Below, piece by piece: positions 58,524 through 64,000 of a DNA stretch of 64,000 bases. The translations under genes were made by a program, and so were the position numbers. The stretch lies in the NCBI GenBank assembly GCA_944389895.1, contig CALXOA010000119.1, positions 26,548 through 90,547 on the forward strand, read 5' to 3'. Below the pieces are notes generated by a model. It worked only from the letters and a program-made list of their open reading frames with translations, did no database searches and was not told where the DNA came from. Position 1 is the first letter of the stretch, and each line of letters starts with the position of its first letter. This stretch comes from an uncultured Victivallis sp. Lineage in GTDB: Bacteria; Verrucomicrobiota; Lentisphaeria; Victivallales; Victivallaceae.

Positions 58524-59975
58524 ATGGCGACCCATCTGAAGAAACGGCCTCCCGTTTCCATTCTGCTGCTGACGGCAGCCGCCGTTCTCGGTGGCGGATG
58601 TTCCACCGTGGTCAACAGCCACACCCGGAAAGCCGCCATGATGGGGAACTATCTCGCGGGGGACTTCGCCACCGCGCAGCAGCAGATCTCAGAGAAACTG
58701 AAATCCACCGCCGGTACCGGGGATGAGCTGATGTGGCGGCTTGAAGCCGGAAGCGCCCTTTTCAACTGCGGACGTTACGACGAAAGCGTCGCCGAATTTG
58801 AAAAGGCGGAAGCGTTGATCCGGGATTACGACACGCGGGCGATCATCAGCCTGCGCGACACCGGTGCGGAAGGAGCAATGGCAGTCACCAACCTCAACGC
58901 ACTCCCCTACCGTGGCTTCGCCCGCGACCGGATCATGATACCTGTATTCAAGGCGCTCGCCTATCTCGGGCGCGGCGACGAAGAGGGTTTTCAGGTTGAA
59001 CTGCGACGGTTGCGTGCCGCTCAGGACAAGGTGATCGCCGATAATCGCACCTACTTCGAAGCGGAAGACAAAGCCTTGCGGAAAGCACAGGCCGAGAACA
59101 GGATCCCGGATGACGGGAAGACTGCCATCCGTTCAAATGAGGAGTTTGCCCGGGAGCTGGTCAAGGTACGGCAGGCCGCTCAGAACGGGTACGGCAATTA
59201 TCTGAATCCGGCGGCGATCTTCCTCTCCGGCATCGGCTTCCTCCGCGACGGCGATCCTGAAAATGCCCTGATTGACTTCGAGCGGCTCCACCGGGCGATG
59301 ACGGGCAACAGCCAGGTCGAACGACTCTACGTGACGCTGTTGCGCCAGACCGGGCGGGAAATTCCGCCGGAACTGTCGAAAGTGGCCCCTTTCGACTTTC
59401 CGCTGGATCGCGATGTGGTCTATCTGTTCTTCGCGAACGGACGCAGCGCCGCATTCCGCCAGGTTGCGGTCTGGTTTCCGGTGATGACCGCGTGGCCGGT
59501 CTGCGAATATTACGATGCGCCGTACCGGCGGGTGACCGCGGGTGACGCGACGGCGGAAAAACTGGCCGATTTCGACGGAATCCTCTCCCAGGAATACGAT
59601 GAACGCCTCGCGGCAATGATCGCCCGGATCACCATCAGTACTTTGATCAAGGAGGGGGGCAGTTACGCCGCCTCCTATGCGGTCTACCGGGAGAATGAGC
59701 TGGCCGGTCTGCTGGTGTTCCTCGGCAGCATGTTCTACCGTGCGGCATTCAACACAGCCGATACCCGGAGCTGGGAAATTCTGCCAAAGGAGCTGCTGCT
59801 GGCAATCCTGCCGATGCCGGCGACACACGAGCTCGGGGTAACCGCCGCCGGGCCGGCCGGAACAAGAAAAGCCCTGATTCGTTTTTCCAGCCGCTGCCGT
59901 TCGGCGATAGTCTACATCAACGCTCCGAGCGCCGGTGTTTTTCAACCCCATGTCCTTGAAATGAACTCAAAATGA
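58524..59975 (+). CDS. COG3014-like lipoprotein
   Basis: 483 residues. The lipoprotein signal ends VLGGGC (Cys26). The N-terminal third is TPR-like (YLAGDFATAQQQISEKL, ALFNCGRYDESVAEFEKAEAL), followed by LNALPYRGFARDRIMIPVFKALAYLGRGD and DGDPENALIDFERLHR. The C-terminal part is beta-rich (VVYLFFANGRSAAFRQVAVWFPV, RSWEILPKELLLAILPMP). The overall plan matches the uncharacterised COG3014 lipoproteins usually found next to LpoB and YcfL genes, as here. It is likely an outer-membrane-anchored factor of cell-envelope synthesis; the molecular role is unknown. Confidence 0.78.
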   Translation: MATHLKKRPPVSILLLTAAAVLGGGCSTVVNSHTRKAAMMGNYLAGDFATAQQQISEKLKSTAGTGDELMWRLEAGSALFNCGRYDESVAEFEKAEALIRDYDTRAIISLRDTGAEGAMAVTNLNALPYRGFARDRIMIPVFKALAYLGRGDEEGFQVELRRLRAAQDKVIADNRTYFEAEDKALRKAQAENRIPDDGKTAIRSNEEFARELVKVRQAAQNGYGNYLNPAAIFLSGIGFLRDGDPENALIDFERLHRAMTGNSQVERLYVTLLRQTGREIPPELSKVAPFDFPLDRDVVYLFFANGRSAAFRQVAVWFPVMTAWPVCEYYDAPYRRVTAGDATAEKLADFDGILSQEYDERLAAMIARITISTLIKEGGSYAASYAVYRENELAGLLVFLGSMFYRAAFNTADTRSWEILPKELLLAILPMPATHELGVTAAGPAGTRKALIRFSSRCRSAIVYINAPSAGVFQPHVLEMNSK

Positions 59976-59985
59976 AGGAGAAGGA

Positions 59986-60441
59986 ATGATGAAGATCCTT
60001 ACCGTACTCACCATGGCCACTCTGCTTCTCACCGTCGGTTGTCAGAATACCGTCAACACCGTGGAAAACAGTGAGAAACAGGCGCAGGTAACCACCATTC
60101 AGGATACCCGGGTGATCACCGATCGCTTTTTGCGCGACCGGTTGAAAATCATCCGGGTCAACGTCGCCGAAAACAGCGACGGCTTTCTGCAGGTGCAGGT
60201 GGAGGCACTCAACGACCGGGTCGGTTACCTCGGGCAGTTCTGGAGCTGGTTGACCGACGCGAATCCCTACCGGGTGAACTACAAATTTTCCTGGTTCGAC
60301 GACGCCGGCATGGCGGTTGCCACCGACCTTTCCATCTGGAAACAGGTCATTGTAAAACCAGGGGAAACCATCAATTTCCGCAGTGTCGCCCCGACGGCAA
60401 AGTGCAGGGATTTCACCCTCAGCCTTCAGGAAGCCGAATAA
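59986..60441 (+). CDS. YcfL-family (DUF1425) lipoprotein
   Basis: 151 residues; AAGGAGAAGGA precedes ATGATG. The lipobox is LLTVGC (Cys19). The mature part has VITDRFLRDRLKIIRVNVAENSDGFLQVQVEALND, then YRVNYKFSWFDDAGMAV and IVKPGETINFRSVAPTAKCRDFTLSL, an Ig-like beta-sandwich as in YcfL. In enterobacteria ycfL sits directly beside lpoB, and the same pairing is seen here. Function unknown; envelope-related by association. Confidence 0.8.
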   Translation: MMKILTVLTMATLLLTVGCQNTVNTVENSEKQAQVTTIQDTRVITDRFLRDRLKIIRVNVAENSDGFLQVQVEALNDRVGYLGQFWSWLTDANPYRVNYKFSWFDDAGMAVATDLSIWKQVIVKPGETINFRSVAPTAKCRDFTLSLQEAE

Positions 60442-60472
60442 GAGTTCTTCTCAACAGAAAGGAGTTTTCATC

Positions 60473-61120
60473 ATGAGTCATCGTATCCTTTTCTCCGTCG
60501 CAGCTGCGGTTCTGGCAACGGCGGCCGGCTGCGTCAGTGAGCCGGAGATCATCGACACGCGCGACACCACGACAAACCGGGTCCGCTCGATGGAGAAGGT
60601 TTCCTCGACCGACTTCATCGAAGCGGCGGAATACGGAATCAACAGCATTCTCTCGGATGAAATTTTCTCCGAGTACCTGGCGGAATACAAAGCGGCCGGA
60701 CACGGCAACAGCCGTCCACTGCTGATGATCTCGGCGGTCCAGAACCGCACCACAGCACACGTCGACATGCCGCTGTTGACTTCCCGGATCAGCAGCGCAC
60801 TGCTCAAATCGCGCAAGGTTCGGGTCACCAGTGTGCTGGCCGCCGATTCCGCCCAGCGTGACACCGCGTCAAAGGAGTTGCGGAATCTCGAGGACGACGA
60901 GGACTTCGATCAGCAGAGCGTACTTCAGCGCGGCACACTCAAGTCCCCCGACCTGACGCTCTCCGGAGCCATTATTGAGCAGCGCAATACCTCGGGCCGG
61001 ACGACGGAACTGACCTATTTCTTCGATATGCGCCTGACCAATTCCCGTACGGGAGAGGTGGTCTGGGAGGATCACATCGAGATCGGCCGCCGCCAGAAAC
61101 GGCCTCTTCTCGGCTTATAA
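60473..61120 (+). CDS. LpoB-like penicillin-binding-protein activator lipoprotein
   Basis: 215 residues from the ATG at 60473, with AAAGGAG eight bases ahead. The lipobox is TAAGC (Cys20). The mature domain fits Lpo[86 protein letters not shown]. In E. coli LpoB is an outer-membrane lipoprotein that activates PBP1B. The disordered Pro-rich spacer of E. coli LpoB is absent; a short charged stretch replaces it. Last structural gene of the envelope operon. Confidence 0.85.
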   Translation: MSHRILFSVAAAVLATAAGCVSEPEIIDTRDTTTNRVRSMEKVSSTDFIEAAEYGINSILSDEIFSEYLAEYKAAGHGNSRPLLMISAVQNRTTAHVDMPLLTSRISSALLKSRKVRVTSVLAADSAQRDTASKELRNLEDDEDFDQQSVLQRGTLKSPDLTLSGAIIEQRNTSGRTTELTYFFDMRLTNSRTGEVVWEDHIEIGRRQKRPLLGL

Positions 61121-61140
61121 AGTGCGGAAGTGGTTTTACC

Positions 61141-62661
61141 GTGACTCATCAGCGTAACCTCGAAATCGCAGTGCTGAATCAGATCAGCCAGGCGGTATTG
61201 CGTGAAAAGAACGTTTCCGCATTGCTCCGCCAGGTACTCGGGATCCTCTACCGCGAGATGGGGTTGTTGCGCGGCACGGTCACGTTGCGGCGGGGTTCGC
61301 AGCTGATCATCGAGGCATCCCACGGCTTGAGCGACGCGGAGATGCGGCGCGGGAAATACCGCCTCGGCGAAGGAATCACCGGGCAGGTGGCGTTGACCGG
61401 CCGCGCCCGGATCATTCCCGACATCGCCCGCGAACCGGAGTTTCTCTACCGCACGGGAGCGCGGGAACGCGATTCGCATGTAGCCTTCATCTGTGTGCCG
61501 ATCATCCACAATGACGAGGTGATCGGTACGATGAGCATCGACCGCGAAATGGTCGCCGGAGCCGACCTCGAGCGGGATTTCAACCTGCTTGAAATCGTCG
61601 CGAACCTGACTGCGGAAGCAGTCTCCATCGGCGTCGGCGAATACGAGGAACGTTCCCGCCTGATCGCCGAAAACGCCCGTCTCAAACAGGCGTTGGATCG
61701 AATCAGCGGCCCCCCCGAAGTCATCGGGAACTGCCAGGCGATGCGAACCGTCTACGAGATGATCGAACAGGTCGCCGCCAGCAATGCAACCGTACTCATC
61801 CGCGGCAGTTCCGGTACCGGCAAGGAACTGGTCGCCCGGGCGCTCCACCGATCCGGCGACCGCCGCGACCGGCCGTTCATCATCGTCAATTCGGCGGCGC
61901 TGCCCGAAAACCTGATTGAAAGCGAGTTGTTCGGGCACGAGAAAGGTGCCTTCACCGGAGCGGTCAGCCGCCGGATCGGACGCGTCGAGGCCGCGGATAC
62001 CGGAACCATCTTCCTCGACGAAATCGGCGACCTCGGCCCGGCGATGCAGGTCAAGCTGCTGCGTTTTCTCCAGGAACGCACCTTCCAGCGGGTCGGCAGC
62101 AACGAGGAGCGTTCCAGCGACGTGCGGATCATCGCCGCAACCAGCCGCAATCTGGAGAAACTGATGGCCGAAGGCACATTCCGCGAAGATCTCTACTACC
62201 GGCTGAATGTATTTCCGATTCTGCTGCCGGATCTGGCGGCACGCCGTTCCGACATTCCATTGCTGGCGGCGCACTTTCTCGAGAAATTCAACAAGCTTCA
62301 CCATCGCAGAATCCGGCGGATCTCCCCGGCGGCGATGAGCAGGATGAGCGCCTACCACTGGCCCGGAAATGTACGGGAACTGGAGAACTGCATCGAAAGG
62401 GCGGTACTTTCGACCGCCGGCGACACCATCCACAGTTACGCCCTGCCCGCGGCGGTTCAGGCGGTCGCCCGGGACGAGGCGGCTCCCGCGGCCGGAGATT
62501 TCACGCGCCGGGTGGAAGCGTTCGAACGCAGCCTGATCGAAGAGGCCCTGCGCTCAAGTTCCGGCAACGTGGCGGCGGCGGCCCGCGACCTCAACCTGAC
62601 CGTGCGGATTCTGCACTACAAAATCCGCAAACTGGGAATCGATCCGGCGGGATTCCGCTGA
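61141..62661 (+). CDS. Sigma-54-dependent activator (GAF, AAA+, Fis; NifA-like)
   Basis: 506 residues, GTG start. Residues 1-170 are a GAF sensor ([46 protein letters not shown]). The AAA+ domain contains [19 protein letters not shown] (Walker A), the sigma-54 contact loop GAFTGA (residues 269-274), [23 protein letters not shown] (Walker B) and [13 protein letters not shown]. The C-terminus is a Fis-type helix-turn-helix ([31 protein letters not shown]). Architecture and wording match NifA-type enhancer-binding proteins, but no nitrogenase gene is present and other targets are likely. It lies 20 bases after the LpoB-like gene, probably cotranscribed. Confidence 0.92.
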   Translation: MTHQRNLEIAVLNQISQAVLREKNVSALLRQVLGILYREMGLLRGTVTLRRGSQLIIEASHGLSDAEMRRGKYRLGEGITGQVALTGRARIIPDIAREPEFLYRTGARERDSHVAFICVPIIHNDEVIGTMSIDREMVAGADLERDFNLLEIVANLTAEAVSIGVGEYEERSRLIAENARLKQALDRISGPPEVIGNCQAMRTVYEMIEQVAASNATVLIRGSSGTGKELVARALHRSGDRRDRPFIIVNSAALPENLIESELFGHEKGAFTGAVSRRIGRVEAADTGTIFLDEIGDLGPAMQVKLLRFLQERTFQRVGSNEERSSDVRIIAATSRNLEKLMAEGTFREDLYYRLNVFPILLPDLAARRSDIPLLAAHFLEKFNKLHHRRIRRISPAAMSRMSAYHWPGNVRELENCIERAVLSTAGDTIHSYALPAAVQAVARDEAAPAAGDFTRRVEAFERSLIEEALRSSSGNVAAAARDLNLTVRILHYKIRKLGIDPAGFR

Positions 62662-62665
62662 ATCA

Positions 62666-63295
62666 TCAGTGTCCGACGGTGTGTGCCGGTCGCGGCACGC
62701 GTCGGAAGGCGATATGGCGAACCCTTTTGCCCTCCTCGTTCCAGCGCACTTCGAAATCGCTGCGGATATCAGCCAGATCGGCGATCGCATCGGGAGCCGC
62801 GACAAAGAGCTTTGAATCGGAAATCACCCGGCAGACCGCGTCAAAATAGTACTCGTCGTCGCTGGAGAAGTGAAACACACCGGCCGGTTTCAACACCCGG
62901 TGGATCTGGCTGGTGAAGTCACTTGCCAGAAGCCGGTGACCGCGATGACGTCCCTTCGGCCACGGATCGGGACAGAGCAGATGGAGCCGGTCGATCGATT
63001 CATCAGGCAACATCACTCCGACCAGGTGGCGCGCCTCGACACGCAGCACGATCAGGTTTTCGATCTGCAGCCGATGGCTACGCCTGACCAGTTTACGCAA
63101 CCGGCCGATCATCACGTCGGCGGCCAGAATCAACCGCTCCGGATAACGACGCGCCAGCTCTGCGGTGAAACTGCCGACGCCGCAACCGAGATCGAGCTCG
63201 ACCACCGGTCGCGCGACAAGTTCCCCGCGGGGAAAAAGCTCATATGTGCCGGTGCAGATCCGGATCTCCCGATCTTCCGGGTGGGGGACGATCAT
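62666..63295 (-). CDS. trmB: tRNA (guanine-N7)-methyltransferase
   Basis: 209 residues; AAGGAG lies six bases ahead of the ATG. SAM-binding motif LDLGCGVGSFTAELARRYP, then LAADVMIGRLRKLVRRSHR, and the family signature HLLCPDPWPKGRHRGHRLLASDF. TrmB methylates G46 of tRNA variable loops. The length is normal. It starts 11 bases after the stop of the RdgC-like gene, so the two are cotranscribed, and it converges with the sigma-54 regulator five bases apart. Confidence 0.94.
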   Translation of the reverse strand: MIVPHPEDREIRICTGTYELFPRGELVARPVVELDLGCGVGSFTAELARRYPERLILAADVMIGRLRKLVRRSHRLQIENLIVLRVEARHLVGVMLPDESIDRLHLLCPDPWPKGRHRGHRLLASDFTSQIHRVLKPAGVFHFSSDDEYYFDAVCRVISDSKLFVAAPDAIADLADIRSDFEVRWNEEGKRVRHIAFRRVPRPAHTVGH

Positions 63296-63306
63296 CTTCG
63301 ACTCCT

Positions 63307-64000
63307 TCAGATGGCATCGCGTTCGCTGGCCCAGGCGCGGATCGCCTTCACCGTCTCCGGCGCATCCATTCCGGTCAACGCCTCGGCGAATTTCCGGAAA
63401 TAAGCGACGAACGCTGCACGGAAAATCGACAGATTGAGCACCCGTTCCGCAAAGAGTTCATCCTCATTCATCTCCTCGCCTTCCGGCAATTTGAAAGAGC
63501 TGAATACGAACTGATCGGCGTCGAAAGTTCCGGTCCAGATCTGATTGGCGCGGGTCAGGGTCAATTTCGCCTTCTTGAGCTTCTTGCCGACCGCCATGGC
63601 CGCCTTGGCCTCTGCACTGCGCAACGGACTGTCCCCCTTCTTGATCACAGTCTCGGCGGCTCCGCGCGCCTCGCCCGCTCCGGTGAAAAGCAGCGGGGCT
63701 TCGATCATCAGATCAAATTCACCGTAATCGGGGTGCTCAAGCCGGCCGACAGTCTCGCTGTAGAACCAGAGCCACATCAGAAAATCCCGTCCGATCACCG
63801 GTTCATCATCCGACCGGCCGTCAATCGACAACCGGGGAAAATTCGCGGCGGTGGTCTGAAAAAGCTTTTCCAGCAGCAGTTCCGGCCCGAGCTGTACCGG
63901 CTCCAGCTTCAACGTCTGATAGAACATATCGATGAAAAGTTCTATCTGGGTACGACTCGATGCTCCGACGCGCCGCTGACGCAGACTTTTCCCATCTGAC
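63307..64000 (-). CDS. RdgC-like protein (5' end off window)
   Basis: The frame stays open to the right edge (at least 230 codons), so the ATG at 63927 is probably internal. The segment VIGRDFLMWLWFYSETVGRL, then SPLRSAEAKAAMAVGKKLKKAKLTLTR, WTGTFDADQFVFSSFKLP and ERVLNLSIFRAAFVAYFRKFAEAL recall the RdgC-like proteins of deltaproteobacteria and relatives. RdgC binds DNA and affects RecA-dependent recombination in E. coli; whether this distant version does so is unknown. It precedes trmB by 11 bases. Confidence 0.55.
   Translation of the reverse strand, partial: SDGKSLRQRRVGASSRTQIELFIDMFYQTLKLEPVQLGPELLLEKLFQTTAANFPRLSIDGRSDDEPVIGRDFLMWLWFYSETVGRLEHPDYGEFDLMIEAPLLFTGAGEARGAAETVIKKGDSPLRSAEAKAAMAVGKKLKKAKLTLTRANQIWTGTFDADQFVFSSFKLPEGEEMNEDELFAERVLNLSIFRAAFVAYFRKFAEALTGMDAPETVKAIRAWASERDAI

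Noticed and set aside
61141..62661. Assigning nifA and nitrogen fixation
   Set aside because: Domain order fits NifA, but many GAF-AAA-Fis activators share it and no nif gene is in the window.
1..64000. tRNA/rRNA genes, CRISPR arrays, insertion sequences
   Set aside because: Intergenic stretches were read for T-loop-like motifs, regularly spaced repeats and transposase-like frames; none was convincing.

Overview
The window looks like a chromosomal segment of a GC-rich, Gram-negative, polysaccharide-degrading bacterium. The best guess is the PVC superphylum, and within it a Victivallis-like member of the Lentisphaerota. The clues are outer-membrane lipoproteins with lipoboxes, very large secreted glycoside hydrolases, a pseudopilin of the [16 protein letters not shown] type placed inside a glycosidase operon, and many small sugar-catabolic operons that each carry their own regulator. 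This assignment is inference from gene content; no rRNA, tRNA or other marker gene lies in the window. I saw no insertion sequence and no CRISPR array.

Layout. Bases 1-16213 hold a minus-strand operon that reads Sel1-repeat protein, TolC-like lipoprotein, 2686-residue DUF4347 adhesin, HlyD-type adaptor, second HlyD-type adaptor with an N-terminal cytoplasmic domain, and a PqqD-like/M50 zinc metalloprotease/HlyD fusion that runs off the left edge. It looks like a type I-like export machine in which a membrane metalloprotease, not an ABC ATPase, sits beside the adaptors. This is the most promising little-described system here. A divergent promoter region (16.2-16.85 kb) separates it from two plus-strand polysaccharide genes, a GT39-like glycosyltransferase and a WbaP-like initiating phosphoglycosyltransferase. 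At 20.25-27.5 kb a GntR-type repressor faces a five-gene operon: MDR dehydrogenase, TIM-barrel isomerase, GH36 alpha-galactosidase, GH57-like protein and radical SAM protein. At 27.7-30.8 kb a ROK regulator is cotranscribed with uxuB and uxuA (glucuronate/mannonate catabolism). Housekeeping priA and thrC follow.

Bases 35.05-40.15 kb are an accessory island. It holds a lone MmeI-like type IIG restriction-methylation enzyme, then a markedly AT-rich 2.1-kb segment with an XRE/ImmA-type regulator, a 40-residue protein, a zinc-ribbon protein and a candidate small RNA. The AT-rich segment is flanked by degenerate copies of the 3' end of the neighbouring glyoxalase-family gene, which suggests an integration hotspot. 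At 40.7-50.4 kb a LacI regulator, a pseudopilin, a GH106-like and a GH2-like enzyme form one minus-strand operon.

The remainder holds an HtrA protease, a YhcC-like radical SAM/MnmC-like methyltransferase fusion, a rubredoxin-reductase-like flavoprotein, a small terminase-like protein and a PLP aminotransferase. A five-gene envelope operon (two CsgG/LpoB-like proteins, a COG3014-like lipoprotein, a YcfL-like lipoprotein and an LpoB-like lipoprotein) is followed by a NifA-type sigma-54 activator. The last genes are trmB and an RdgC-like gene cut by the right edge.
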